Source: Prauserella endophytica (GTDB lineage: Bacteria; Actinomycetota; Actinomycetes; Mycobacteriales; Pseudonocardiaceae). Taken from it: a stretch of 64,000 bases of DNA. Positions within the stretch are counted from its first letter, which is position 1. Each line of letters starts with the position of its first letter. The notes beneath the pieces were generated by a model. That model saw nothing but the letters and a program-made list of their open reading frames with translations, was not told where the DNA came from and searched no databases. The position numbers and the translations under genes were made by a program. This document shows positions 26,335 to 34,947 of the stretch, piece by piece. The stretch covers positions 124,001 to 188,000 of the forward strand of contig NZ_SWMS01000010.1 of NCBI RefSeq assembly GCF_005146945.1, given 5' to 3'.

Positions 26335-27939
26335 ATGCGACCCGTGGGATTTCTGGAGGCGAGCGGGCTCGCGTACCGCCTTGACAACGGCAGGGAACTG
26401 TTCCGCGACGTGTCGTTCCGGGTGGGAGCGGGGGACGTCGTGGCCCTCGTCGGCGACAACGGAGCGGGCAAGACCACCCTGCTGCGGATCCTCGCCGGGG
26501 AGGTGCCGCCGCGCGCGGGCGGTTCGACGGCGCAGGGCGGACTCGCCGTCATGCCGCAGTTCATCGGCTCGGTCCGCGACGACCGCACGGTTCGCGACCT
26601 GCTGCTGGCCGTGGCCCCGCTCCCGGTGCGTGACGCGGCCGCGAGCCTGGACGCCGCCGAGCTCGCGCTCATGGACGCCGATGACGAGAAGACCCAGCTG
26701 CGCTACGCGGACGCGCTCACGGCGTGGGGCGAGGCGGGCGGCTACCAGGCCGAGGTGCTGTGGGACACGGTGACGGTCGCCGCGCTCGGGGTGCCGTTCG
26801 ACACCGCCCGGTTCCGGGAGGTCCGCACGCTCTCCGGGGGCGAGCAGAAGCGGCTGGTGCTGGAGGCGCTGCTGCGCGGGCCGGAGCAGGTGCTGCTGCT
26901 CGACGAGCCGGACAACTATCTCGACGTGCCCGGCAAGCGCTGGCTCGAGGAGCGGCTCATCGACACCGGCAAGGCCGTGCTCCTGGTCAGCCACGACCGG
27001 GAGCTGCTGGCCCGCGCCGCGACCCACATCGTCACCGTCGAGGGTGGCACGGCGTGGGTGCACGGCGGCGGGTTCGGCGACTGGCACGCGGCGCGGGTCG
27101 CGCGGGCCGACCGGATGGCGGAGCTGCGCAGGCGCTGGGACGAGAAGCACGAGCAGCTCAAGGAGCTGGTGCGCTCGCTGCAGCGCGCCGCGACCATCAG
27201 CGACGTGATGGCCAACCGCTACAAGGCGGCACAGACGCGGCTGCGCAGGTTCGAGGAGGAGGGCGCGCCGCCGCTGCCGCCGAAGGAACAGCGCGTCAGG
27301 CCGCGGCTGCGCGGCGGGCGCACCGGCATCCGGGCCATCACGTGCGAGTCGCTGGAGCTGACCGGGCTCATGGCGCCGTTCGACCTGGAGGTGTTCTTCG
27401 GCGACCGGGTGTGCGTGCTGGGCGCGAACGGCTCCGGCAAGAGCCATTTCCTGCGCCTGCTGGCGGGGGAGCCCGTGCGGCACGCGGGCGCGTACCGGCT
27501 CGGCGCCCGCGTGGTGCCCGGCCTGTTCGCACAGACCCACCAGCACCCCGAATGGGAGGGCCGGACATTGCTCGACGTGCTGCACCGCGGCGAGGGCAGG
27601 CGGCAGGGCATGGATCGCGGGACGGCCACCGCGGCGCTGAGCCGCTACGGCCTCGCCGCGTCGGCCGAGCAGCGGTTCGAGACGCTCTCCGGCGGTCAGC
27701 AGGCGCGGTTCCAGGTGCTCCTGCTGGAACTGTCGGGGGCGACGCTGCTGCTGCTCGACGAGCCCACCGACAACCTGGACCTCGTGTCGGCGGAGGCGTT
27801 GCAGCAGGCGCTGGAGGAGTACACGGGCACGGTGGTGGCGGTGACCCACGACCGCTGGTTCGCCGACTCCTTCGACCGGTTCCTGCGCTTCGAGGAGGAC
27901 GGCACAGTCTCGGAGGTCGCGAGCGTCGCCGTGGGCTAG
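26335..27939 (+). CDS. ABC-F family ATP-binding protein
   Basis: This 534-residue cytoplasmic protein has two ABC domains and no membrane segments. Domain 1: Walker A GDNGAGKTT, signature LSGGEQKR, Walker B LLLDEPDNYLD. Domain 2: Walker A GANGSGKSH, signature LSGGQQAR, Walker B LLLLDEPTDNLD. A charged linker near 250-310 (ARVARADRMAELRRRWDEKHEQ) resembles the ABC-F interdomain arm. ABC-F proteins act on the ribosome, in translation or antibiotic protection. The first Walker B reads PDN instead of PTN. Nothing nearby indicates a drug. Confidence 0.9.
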   Translation: MRPVGFLEASGLAYRLDNGRELFRDVSFRVGAGDVVALVGDNGAGKTTLLRILAGEVPPRAGGSTAQGGLAVMPQFIGSVRDDRTVRDLLLAVAPLPVRDAAASLDAAELALMDADDEKTQLRYADALTAWGEAGGYQAEVLWDTVTVAALGVPFDTARFREVRTLSGGEQKRLVLEALLRGPEQVLLLDEPDNYLDVPGKRWLEERLIDTGKAVLLVSHDRELLARAATHIVTVEGGTAWVHGGGFGDWHAARVARADRMAELRRRWDEKHEQLKELVRSLQRAATISDVMANRYKAAQTRLRRFEEEGAPPLPPKEQRVRPRLRGGRTGIRAITCESLELTGLMAPFDLEVFFGDRVCVLGANGSGKSHFLRLLAGEPVRHAGAYRLGARVVPGLFAQTHQHPEWEGRTLLDVLHRGEGRRQGMDRGTATAALSRYGLAASAEQRFETLSGGQQARFQVLLLELSGATLLLLDEPTDNLDLVSAEALQQALEEYTGTVVAVTHDRWFADSFDRFLRFEEDGTVSEVASVAVG

Positions 27940-27944
27940 CCCAG

Positions 27945-28086
27945 CCGCAGTGAAGGCCACCTTGCCTGCGTTGACCGCAGTGAAGGCCACCTTGCCTGCG
28001 TTGAACCAACACAGCGGCGCGCCAGCGTCTCCGTCTGGGTGGTGGTGGGAGACGGGCGGGCGCAGTGAAGGTGGCCTTCACTGCGG
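27945..28086. repeat. Long-loop hairpin repeat with duplicated left arm, copy 4
   Basis: The left side holds two tandem 30-bp units at 27945-27974 and 27975-28004 (core AAGGCCACCTTGCCTGCG). The right arm at 28061-28086 pairs with 27975-28000 with two mismatches. The intervening loop resembles the loop of copy 3 in inverted orientation. It lies between the convergent ABC-F and DUF2252 genes. Confidence 0.85.
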
Positions 28087-28090
28087 TCGG

Positions 28091-29470
28091 TCAGTCCTCG
28101 TCTTCCTCCGCCTCGAGTTTGCCGTCGCGGACGGCGGCGACGAGCTCGGCGTGGTCGGCCTCGGTCTGGTCCGCGTAGCGCACGGCGTAGCGGCCGACGG
28201 CCTCGTCCATGTCCTCGTCGTCGGAGAAGTAGCCCGCCAGCAGCCTCGGGTCGATCGAGCGCGCGTGTGCCCGCGCGAGCAGCGCGCCCGCCAGCCTGCC
28301 GTAGTCGTCGAGGTGGTCGCCCTTGAGCCCGGTGGGGTCGATGTCGCCCTTCAGGTTCCGGAACTGCCGCACGATGAACGGCCTGCCCTCGATGGTCGTC
28401 CAGCCGAGCAGGATGTCGGTCTCCGCCTGCACGAGCCGGGCTCCGTGCACGATGCGGCGCCCCTCGTGCCCGGCGGGCTCGACGTTAAGGTATTCCTCCA
28501 AAGCGGACGGACGGGCCTCCTTGAGCTGCAGCACGAGCACCTCGTCGCCGTTGCCGTGCAACAGCGCGATGTAGCAGCGCCAGCCGACGCTGCCCGTGCC
28601 GACCACGCGGAAGGCCACATCGGACACCGTGTAGCGGGCGATCAGGTCACGCCGCGACTCGCGCAAAGTGTCCACATAGGATTCCAGCCCGTCGATCACG
28701 GCCTCGGCGGTCCGTTCGTCGACCCTCGTCCGCACGGGCGGGTCCTCCACGAAGCGCAGCCGCCGCAGCCCACTCTCGTGCTCGTACTCCCGGGTGCCCT
28801 TCGCGGCGACCTTCGCGCTCGTGTTCTTGCGGGCCTTGGCGGCTGCCCGCTCGAAGTCGTCGATCAGCTCGTCGGCCTTCGCCTTGGCCACCACGGACGC
28901 GTCGGGCAGCGCGTTCCACGAGCGCAGGAACGGCAGCTCGGCGAGCCCGCGCACGACGCGACGGTAGGACTTCACCACGTCCTCGGCCGACTCGAGGCAC
29001 TGCTTCTCCGACACGCCACCCTCTCGCCCCGCCAGCACGAGGCTCGCCGCGAGGCGCTTGAGATCCCACTCCCACGGCCCCGGCACCGTCTCGTCGAAGT
29101 CGTTGATGTCCATCACGATCTCGCCGTCCGGCGTGCCGTACAGGCCGAAGTTCGCGGCGTGGGCGTCCCCGCACAGCTGCGCGGTCAACCCGCTCGCCGG
29201 TGTGCCGGCCAGATCCGCGGCCATCAGCCCGGCCGCCCCGCGGAAGAAGGATAACGGTGAGCCGATCATCCGGCCGATCCGCAGGGGCAGCAGCCGCGGC
29301 AGCCGCCCGGCGTTGCTCGCCTCGACGTAGGCGAGCACGCCGGGCCTGCGCGGGCTCACGGGGTCGTGATCGTGGGAACCGGGCGGCACGGCGTCGCGCA
29401 GCGCCTTGCCCCGGGCCAGCACGTCCTCGGAGCTCACGGGGGTGCGAAGGTCGATCCCGTCTCGGGTCAT
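28091..29470 (-). CDS. DUF2252 family protein
   Basis: This 459-residue conserved protein has a kinase-like (aminoglycoside-phosphotransferase-related) pattern: LCGDAHAANFGLYG resembles the catalytic loop and IVMDINDFDETVPGPWEWDLKRLAAS the metal-binding Asp region. Later segments RVVGTGSVGWRCYIALLHG and LQLKEARPSALE are DUF2252 hallmarks. The function of the family is unknown. ATG 29470 follows a GGGGG box. It lies 16 bp behind the ornithine aminotransferase stop, so the two are probably co-transcribed. The C-terminus is very acidic. Confidence 0.88.
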   Translation of the reverse strand: MTRDGIDLRTPVSSEDVLARGKALRDAVPPGSHDHDPVSPRRPGVLAYVEASNAGRLPRLLPLRIGRMIGSPLSFFRGAAGLMAADLAGTPASGLTAQLCGDAHAANFGLYGTPDGEIVMDINDFDETVPGPWEWDLKRLAASLVLAGREGGVSEKQCLESAEDVVKSYRRVVRGLAELPFLRSWNALPDASVVAKAKADELIDDFERAAAKARKNTSAKVAAKGTREYEHESGLRRLRFVEDPPVRTRVDERTAEAVIDGLESYVDTLRESRRDLIARYTVSDVAFRVVGTGSVGWRCYIALLHGNGDEVLVLQLKEARPSALEEYLNVEPAGHEGRRIVHGARLVQAETDILLGWTTIEGRPFIVRQFRNLKGDIDPTGLKGDHLDDYGRLAGALLARAHARSIDPRLLAGYFSDDEDMDEAVGRYAVRYADQTEADHAELVAAVRDGKLEAEEDED

Positions 29471-29486
29471 GCCCCCATCTTGCCCG

Positions 29487-30719
29487 TCAGCGCGCCCGCA
29501 CGACCTTCTCGATCGCGTCGATTCCCTGGTCGAGCTCGTCACGGCCGATCACGAGCGGGGGCGCGACGCGCAGGGTCGCGCCGTGCGTCTCCTTGCACAG
29601 CACGCCGCGGGCCATGAGCGCCTCCGAGGCTTCGCGTCCGGTGAGCCCGCCCGGCGCGATGTCGACCCCCGCCCACAGGCCGCGGCCGCGCACCTCGCTC
29701 ACGCCGTGACCGATCAGCTCGCCCAGCCGCGCGTGCAGGTGCGCCCCGAGCGTGGTGGCCCGCTCCTGGAACTCGCCCGTCTCCAGCAGCCGCACCACGG
29801 CCCGGCCCACCGCGCACGCGAGCGGGTTGCCGCCGAAGGTGGAGCCGTGCTCACCGGGTCGCAGCACGCCGAGCACGTCGGCGCGCCCGGCCACCGCCGA
29901 CACGGGCACGATCCCGCCGCCGAGCGCCTTGCCGAGCGTGTAGAGGTCGGCGCGCACGCCCTCGTGGTCGAGCGCGAGCACCGGGCCGGTGCGCGCGAGC
30001 CCCGACTGGATCTCGTCGGCGATCAGCAGCGCGCCCGCCTCGTCGCACAGCTCGCGTGCCCGCGCGAGGTAGCCGGGCGGCGGCACGATCACACCCGCCT
30101 CGCCCTGGACGGGCTCCAGCAGCACCGCCGCGGTGCGTTCGGTGATCGCCGCAGTCAGCGCCGCCTCGTCGCCGTAGGGCACGACGACGAAGCCGGGCGT
30201 GAACGGGCCGAAGTCCGCACGGGCCGTCTCGTCGGTGGAGAACGACACGATCGTGGTGGTGCGGCCGTGGAAGTTCGACGCGGCGACCACGATCTCCGCG
30301 GTGCCGTCCGGGATGCCCTTGACGCGGTAGGCCCACTTGCGCGCGATCTTGAGCGCCGACTCCACCGCCTCGGCGCCCGAGTTCATCGGCAGCACCATCT
30401 CGGTGCCGGTGAGCGCGGCGAGCTCCTGGCAGAAGCGGCCCAGCTGGTCGTGGTGGAACGCGCGCGAGGTGAGCGTGACCCGGCCGAGCTGCTCGACCGC
30501 GGCGGCCACGAGCGCGGGGTGGCGGTGGCCGAAGTTGAGCGCCGAGTAGCCGGAGAGGAAGTCGAGGTAGCGCCTGCCGTCGACGTCGGTGACCCACGGG
30601 CCCTCCGCCTCGGCGATCACGACCGGCAGCGGGTGGTAGTTGTGCGTGCTCCACCGCTCGTCGAGCGCGATCAGGTCGGCGGTCGTGGTGCTGGTGGTGC
30701 CGTCGGCGAAGGTCGTCAT
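29487..30719 (-). CDS. rocD: Ornithine aminotransferase
   Basis: This 410-residue class III PLP aminotransferase has the Schiff-base lysine K264 in LYTLGKALGGG, the PLP-phosphate segment MNSGAEAVE near 112-120 and LLIADEIQSGLARTG with the PLP-pairing Asp. The pattern HNYHPLPVV and overall length match RocD, which interconverts ornithine and glutamate semialdehyde in arginine catabolism and proline synthesis. It is first in a two-gene operon with DUF2252 and divergent from the peptidase gene across about 155 bp. No rocF or rocA gene is nearby. Confidence 0.92.
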   Translation of the reverse strand: MTTFADGTTSTTTADLIALDERWSTHNYHPLPVVIAEAEGPWVTDVDGRRYLDFLSGYSALNFGHRHPALVAAAVEQLGRVTLTSRAFHHDQLGRFCQELAALTGTEMVLPMNSGAEAVESALKIARKWAYRVKGIPDGTAEIVVAASNFHGRTTTIVSFSTDETARADFGPFTPGFVVVPYGDEAALTAAITERTAAVLLEPVQGEAGVIVPPPGYLARARELCDEAGALLIADEIQSGLARTGPVLALDHEGVRADLYTLGKALGGGIVPVSAVAGRADVLGVLRPGEHGSTFGGNPLACAVGRAVVRLLETGEFQERATTLGAHLHARLGELIGHGVSEVRGRGLWAGVDIAPGGLTGREASEALMARGVLCKETHGATLRVAPPLVIGRDELDQGIDAIEKVVRAR

Positions 30720-30874
30720 ACGTTCAGATTAGGTCGAACTCGGCGGTGACATCAGCCGCGAACTCGTCTCACGATGTTCGGTTCGTTGCGCATATCGGCG
30801 CTGAGACACGCGAATCGTTGCACCCCGTGCCGGTGTTGGCGTGACCGCGACCCCTTCTGCAAGAGTGGGGCCTC
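30720..30874. promoter_or_regulatory. Divergent promoter region, rocD / S9 peptidase
   Basis: This 155-bp gap separates two divergent starts and must hold both promoters. I see no strong -35/-10 pair or long palindrome. A GTGGGG box precedes the GTG start of the peptidase gene. Confidence 0.4.
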
Positions 30875-32956
30875 GTGACGGACGATCTCTCCTTCCTGCG
30901 CACGCAGGCGCGGACGCAGCGGTTCACCCTTGGCGCGCCGAAGGAGTTCCGGGTCTCCCCGGACGGCTCCCGGCTGCTGTACCTGCGCGCCGAGTCCGGC
31001 GTCGACCGGCGCAACAGCCTCTGGCAGCTCGATCTGCGCTCGGCCGCCGAGACCAAGATCGTCGACGCGGCCGAACTGCTGCCCGGCGAGGAGGATCTGC
31101 CGCCCGAGGAGCGCGCGCGGCGGGAGCGGGCGCGCGAGACCTCCGGTGGCGTCGTCGGCTATGCGACCGACGCGGCGTTCACCGTCGTCGCCTTCTCGCT
31201 CTCCGGCAAGCTCTACACCGCCGACCTGCGCACGGGCGGGACCAGGGTGCTCGTCGACGGCGCCGTAGTCGACCCCCGCCCCAACCCCGCCGGCACGCAC
31301 GTCGCCTACGTCGCCGACCGGCGCCTGCGCGTCGTCGACCTTGTCACGGGTGACGACCGGCTCATGGTCGACGAGCCGGGCGAGGACATCGCGTGGGGTC
31401 TCGCGGAGTTCATCGCCGCCGAGGAGATGGGCCGGGTCCGCGGCTACTGGTGGTCCCCTGACGGGCGCTCTCTCCTCGTCCAGCGGACCGACCGCTCGGC
31501 CGTGCCCCGTTGGCACATCGCCGACCCGGTCCACCCGGACGCCCCGGTCAACACCGTCGCCTACCCGGCCGCGGGCACCACCAACGTCGACGTCTCCCTG
31601 TCGTTTTTGGGTCTCGACGGCAGCCGCGTCGACGTCGAGCGCGGTGACTGGGAGTACCTCGTCGCCGTGCACTGGTCGGCAGGCGGCGCGCCGCTGATCA
31701 CCGTGCAGCCGAGGGACCAGAAACGCCTCGAGGTCTACGCCGTCGATTCTGGCGACGGCTCGACGAGCCTCGTGCACGCCGAGAGCGACCCGGACTGGGT
31801 GGAGATCGTCGCGGGCGTGCCGGCCTGGACCACCGACGGCAGGCTCGCGCACGTGAGCGCCGCCGACGGCGCCTACCGGCTGCTGCTCGACGGCAAGCCC
31901 GTGACCGGTCCGGGCCTGCAGGTGCGTTCGGTGCTCGACGTCGGCGACGAGGTGCTGTTCAGCGCCTCCGAGGACGACCCGACGCAGATCCACGTCTACC
32001 GCACGGAGAACGGCTCGGTCCGCCGGTTGTCCACGGTGGACGGTGTGCACATCGGCGCGGGCAACACCGAGATCACGGTGCTCTCGTCGTGGAGCCTCAC
32101 GCACAGCGGTCCGGAGGTCTCGGTGCTGCGGGACGGCGAGCCGATCGCGAAGGTCGCCTCGTACACCGTCGATCCCGGCATCGAGCCCAACCTCACCTGG
32201 CTCACCGTGGGGGAGCGGGGCCTGCGCGCGGCGCTGTTGCTGCCCACGGGTTACCAGCAGGGGAGCGCCAAGCTGCCGGTGCTGCTCGATCCGTACGGCG
32301 GCCCGCACGCCCAGCGTGTGCTGCAGAGCCGCAACGCGTTCCTCACCTCGCAGTGGCTGGCCGACCAGGGCTTCGCCGTCCTCGTCGCCGACGGTCGGGG
32401 CACGCCGGGACGCGGGCCCGGGTGGGAGAAGGAGATCGCGGGCAGGCTCGCCGAGGTCACCCTCACCGACCAGGTCGACGCGCTGCGCGCCGTCGCGGCC
32501 GACCACCCCGACCTCGACCTCGGCCGGGTCGCCATCCGGGGCTGGTCCTACGGCGGCTACCTCTCCGCGCTCGCGGTGCTGCGCAGGCCGGACGTGTTCC
32601 ACGCCGCGGTGGCGGGCGCCCCGGTGACCGACTGGTCGCTGTACGACACGCACTACACCGAGCGTTACCTCGGCCGTCCGCAGGACGAGCCCGATAGCTA
32701 CGAACGCAACTCGCTGCTCGCCGACGCGCCGAACCTTCGCCGGGAGCTGCTCATCGTGCACGGCCTGGCCGACGACAACGTGTTCGTCGCGCATGCTCTG
32801 CGGCTGTCCGCGGAGCTGCTGGCCGCGGGCAGGGCGCACACGTTCCTGCCGCTGGCGGGCGCCACGCACATGACGCCGCAGGCCGAGGAGGTCGCGGAGA
32901 ACCTGATGCTCACGCAGGTCGAATGGCTGAAGAAGGCACTGGAGGCCGCACGATGA
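30875..32956 (+). CDS. S9 family prolyl peptidase (dipeptidyl-peptidase IV-like)
   Basis: This 693-residue serine peptidase has an N-terminal beta-propeller (about 25-430; repeated VSPDGS/VDLVTGDD patterns and the DPP-IV EEMGRVRGYWWSPDG glutamate motif). The C-terminal alpha/beta-hydrolase domain has catalytic S558 (GWSYGGY), Asp at 633/634 (LADDNVF) and H665 (GATHM). The EE-type motif near 180 indicates exopeptidase removal of N-terminal dipeptides. No signal peptide is visible, so it is probably cytoplasmic. It is translationally coupled (ATGA) to the following LLM-class gene. Confidence 0.93.
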   Translation: MTDDLSFLRTQARTQRFTLGAPKEFRVSPDGSRLLYLRAESGVDRRNSLWQLDLRSAAETKIVDAAELLPGEEDLPPEERARRERARETSGGVVGYATDAAFTVVAFSLSGKLYTADLRTGGTRVLVDGAVVDPRPNPAGTHVAYVADRRLRVVDLVTGDDRLMVDEPGEDIAWGLAEFIAAEEMGRVRGYWWSPDGRSLLVQRTDRSAVPRWHIADPVHPDAPVNTVAYPAAGTTNVDVSLSFLGLDGSRVDVERGDWEYLVAVHWSAGGAPLITVQPRDQKRLEVYAVDSGDGSTSLVHAESDPDWVEIVAGVPAWTTDGRLAHVSAADGAYRLLLDGKPVTGPGLQVRSVLDVGDEVLFSASEDDPTQIHVYRTENGSVRRLSTVDGVHIGAGNTEITVLSSWSLTHSGPEVSVLRDGEPIAKVASYTVDPGIEPNLTWLTVGERGLRAALLLPTGYQQGSAKLPVLLDPYGGPHAQRVLQSRNAFLTSQWLADQGFAVLVADGRGTPGRGPGWEKEIAGRLAEVTLTDQVDALRAVAADHPDLDLGRVAIRGWSYGGYLSALAVLRRPDVFHAAVAGAPVTDWSLYDTHYTERYLGRPQDEPDSYERNSLLADAPNLRRELLIVHGLADDNVFVAHALRLSAELLAAGRAHTFLPLAGATHMTPQAEEVAENLMLTQVEWLKKALEAAR

Positions 32957-33903
32957 ACCGCTGGGGACTGACCATTCCGCTCACCGGGGTGCCGCTGCCG
33001 CAGCACCGCGAGCTGATCGAGCGGCTGCCCGGCCTCGGCTACACCGACGCGTGGTCGGCCGAGACGGCGGGCACGGACGCGTTCTCGCCGCTGCTGCTGG
33101 CCTCGCAATGGGCGCCGCGGCTGCGGCTGGGCACGGCGATCGTGCCCGTCTACACGCGCGGTCCCGGCGTGCTCGCGATGAGCGCGGCCACGCTCGCCGA
33201 GTGCGCGCCGGGCAAGTTCGTGCTCGGTATCGGCGCGTCGTCACCGGTGATCGTGGAGAACTGGAACGCGGGCGCGTTCACCGAGCCCTACGCCCGCACG
33301 CGCGACACCCTGCGGTTCCTGCGCGCGGCGCTGGCGGGGGAGAAGGTGACCGAGGAGTACCCGACGTTCTCGGTCAGCCGCTTCCGCCTCGAGCGCCCGG
33401 CCGACCCGGCGCCGCCGATCATGCTCGCCGCGCTGCGCCCCGGCATGCTGCGGCTGGCGGCGCGGGAGGCCGACGGCGCCATCACCAACTGGCTCGCGCC
33501 CACGGACGTGCCGAAGGTGCGCGCGGAGGTCGGTCCGGACCTGGAGCTGGTGGCGCGGATCTTCGTGTGCCCCACCGAGGACGCCGACGCCGCGCGCAAG
33601 CTCGGCCGCCTGCTCATCAGCAGCTACCTCACGGTGCCGGTGTACCGGGCCTTCCACGACTGGCTCGGCCGGAGTGAGGTGCTGGCGCCCATGCACGAGG
33701 CTTGGGCGGCCGGGGACCGCAAGAAGGCCAACGCGGTGATCCCCGACGAGGTGGTGGACGAGCTGATCGTGCACGGCAGCCCCGAGCGGTGCCGCGAGAC
33801 CCTCAAGTCCTATGTGGACAACGGGCTCACCACGCCGGTGATCTCGCTGCTGCCCACCGGTGGTGATCCGCTGGAGCAGGTGGAGGCGCTGGCGCCCCGC
33901 TAA
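32953..33903 (+). CDS. LLM-class (probably F420-dependent) oxidoreductase
   Basis: This 316-residue luciferase-like TIM-barrel protein has the typical RLRLGTAIVPVYTRGPGVLAMSAATLAE and GKFVLGIGASSPVIVENW segments. In actinobacteria, proteins of this length usually use F420, but the cofactor is not proven by sequence. ATG 32953 overlaps the peptidase stop, so the two are translated together. The 3' end overlaps the convergent crcB gene by 4 bp. The substrate is unknown. Confidence 0.87.
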   Translation: MNRWGLTIPLTGVPLPQHRELIERLPGLGYTDAWSAETAGTDAFSPLLLASQWAPRLRLGTAIVPVYTRGPGVLAMSAATLAECAPGKFVLGIGASSPVIVENWNAGAFTEPYARTRDTLRFLRAALAGEKVTEEYPTFSVSRFRLERPADPAPPIMLAALRPGMLRLAAREADGAITNWLAPTDVPKVRAEVGPDLELVARIFVCPTEDADAARKLGRLLISSYLTVPVYRAFHDWLGRSEVLAPMHEAWAAGDRKKANAVIPDEVVDELIVHGSPERCRETLKSYVDNGLTTPVISLLPTGGDPLEQVEALAPR

Positions 33904-34274
33904 CCCCACAGCGCGGTGCCGAGCACGAGCCCGGCCCCGGCCGCGCCGAACCCGGCGAGCACGGTGACCACCACGTTCGCGACGGCGTAGAGCCGGGCCC
34001 CCTCGGTGACCAGCCGCACGGTCTCGTAGCCGAAGGTGGAGAAGGTGGTGAGCGCCCCGCAGAGCCCGGTGCCCACGAGCGCCTGCACGGCGCCGGGTTC
34101 CCCGCCGGAGAGGGCCCAGCCCGCGAGCACGCCGAGCAGACCAGAGCCGGCGACGTTGACGGTGAGCGTGCCCCACGGGAACACGGAGTCGTTGGCGCGC
34201 TGCACCCGCCGGTCGGTGAGGTAGCGCAGCACTGCCCCGGCCGCGCCGCCCAGCATCACCCACAGGACGGTCAT
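33900..34274 (-). CDS. crcB: Fluoride efflux channel CrcB/Fluc, second subunit
   Basis: This 124-residue protein has four transmembrane helices. The Fluc motifs GAVLRYLTDRR, WGTLTVNVAGSGLLG and ALTTFSTFGYE are intact. CrcB/Fluc forms a dual-topology dimer that exports fluoride. ATG 34274 overlaps the stop of the decayed DUF190 frame (ATGA), indicating the ancestral three-gene operon crcB-DUF190-crcB. An upstream in-frame ATG at 34298 is less likely because it lacks that coupling. Confidence 0.92.
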   Translation of the reverse strand: MTVLWVMLGGAAGAVLRYLTDRRVQRANDSVFPWGTLTVNVAGSGLLGVLAGWALSGGEPGAVQALVGTGLCGALTTFSTFGYETVRLVTEGARLYAVANVVVTVLAGFGAAGAGLVLGTALWG

Positions 34275-34461
34275 GGCGCCCGCCTGCCCGTGTAGCACAG
34301 CACCCCGGGCTCATCGAGTGTCACGAGCCCCTCACCGGCGCCCCGGCGAGGCCGGCCTCGCGCGCCCAGCGCACGATCTCGCGGTAGAGGGGCCGGAGGT
34401 GCCGCGTGTCCCCCTCGCCCAGGTACCCGGTGAGCCGCAGTGCGCGGCCGGACGGTCGCAT
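34271..34461 (-). pseudogene. DUF190 remnant with internal deletion
   Basis: ATG 34461 (overlapping the upstream crcB stop, TGATG) begins [19 protein letters not shown], and [13 protein letters not shown] further on matches the start of DUF190 proteins. After about 42 codons the frame runs into a stop at 34321-34323. In a different frame the next bases read [21 protein letters not shown] and stop at the ATGA of the second crcB, which looks like the DUF190 C-terminus. About 60 middle codons are therefore missing, with a frameshift at the deletion point. Confidence 0.75.
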
Positions 34462-34904
34462 CAGACCCCTCCCGCCTGTTTCTGCCGGACGGGCCCGCGC
34501 CGGCCCGCGCGCCGCAGGAGCCGCCGGGTCACCAGCATGCCCGCGACCACCGCGGCGAGCGAGCACACCACCGAGCCCGCCGCGTAGAGCAGGGCGATCC
34601 CGGGCTTGCCGTGTCGTACCGACTCCATGGCGTCGAGGACGTACGTCGAGAACGTGGTGAAGCCGCCAAGCAGTCCCACGCCGACGAAGGGCCGCAGCAG
34701 GCGGTGCGGTTGTGCGGTCCGTGTGAGCACGACCATGAGCACGCCGATGAGCAGGCAGCCCAGCACGTTGACCAGCAGGGTGGACACGGCGAACCCGCCC
34801 GGTGGGTGGGGCAGCGCGACGCCGAGCCCGTACCGGGCGAGGCTGCCGAGCGCGCCGCCCGCGGCGATCGCGAGCAGCACGTCGGCCCGGTGCGTGGCTG
34901 CCAT
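34461..34904 (-). CDS. crcB: Fluoride efflux channel CrcB/Fluc, first subunit
   Basis: This 147-residue protein has four hydrophobic helices with Fluc motifs [27 protein letters not shown] and [11 protein letters not shown]. It is the likely partner of the second crcB downstream; paired unequal subunits form heterodimeric Fluc channels. The C-terminus is basic ([11 protein letters not shown]), which may set membrane topology. ATG 34904 starts the conserved part, though the GGTGGG before it is very close. It is divergent from aconitase with a 43-bp gap. No fluoride riboswitch is evident upstream. Confidence 0.9.
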   Translation of the reverse strand: MAATHRADVLLAIAAGGALGSLARYGLGVALPHPPGGFAVSTLLVNVLGCLLIGVLMVVLTRTAQPHRLLRPFVGVGLLGGFTTFSTYVLDAMESVRHGKPGIALLYAAGSVVCSLAAVVAGMLVTRRLLRRAGRRGPVRQKQAGGV

Positions 34905-34947
34905 CCCACCATGATTGCCGACGCGTTCCCGCGGGTAGCCCCGGCCC

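Noticed and set aside
27945-28004. Possible CRISPR from the tandem 30-bp units
   Set aside because: There are only two units, no spacers between them and no cas genes. They are the duplicated arm of the hairpin repeat.
34905-34947. Fluoride riboswitch before the crcB pair
   Set aside because: The gap to aconitase is only 43 bp and shows no crcB-motif pseudoknot elements.
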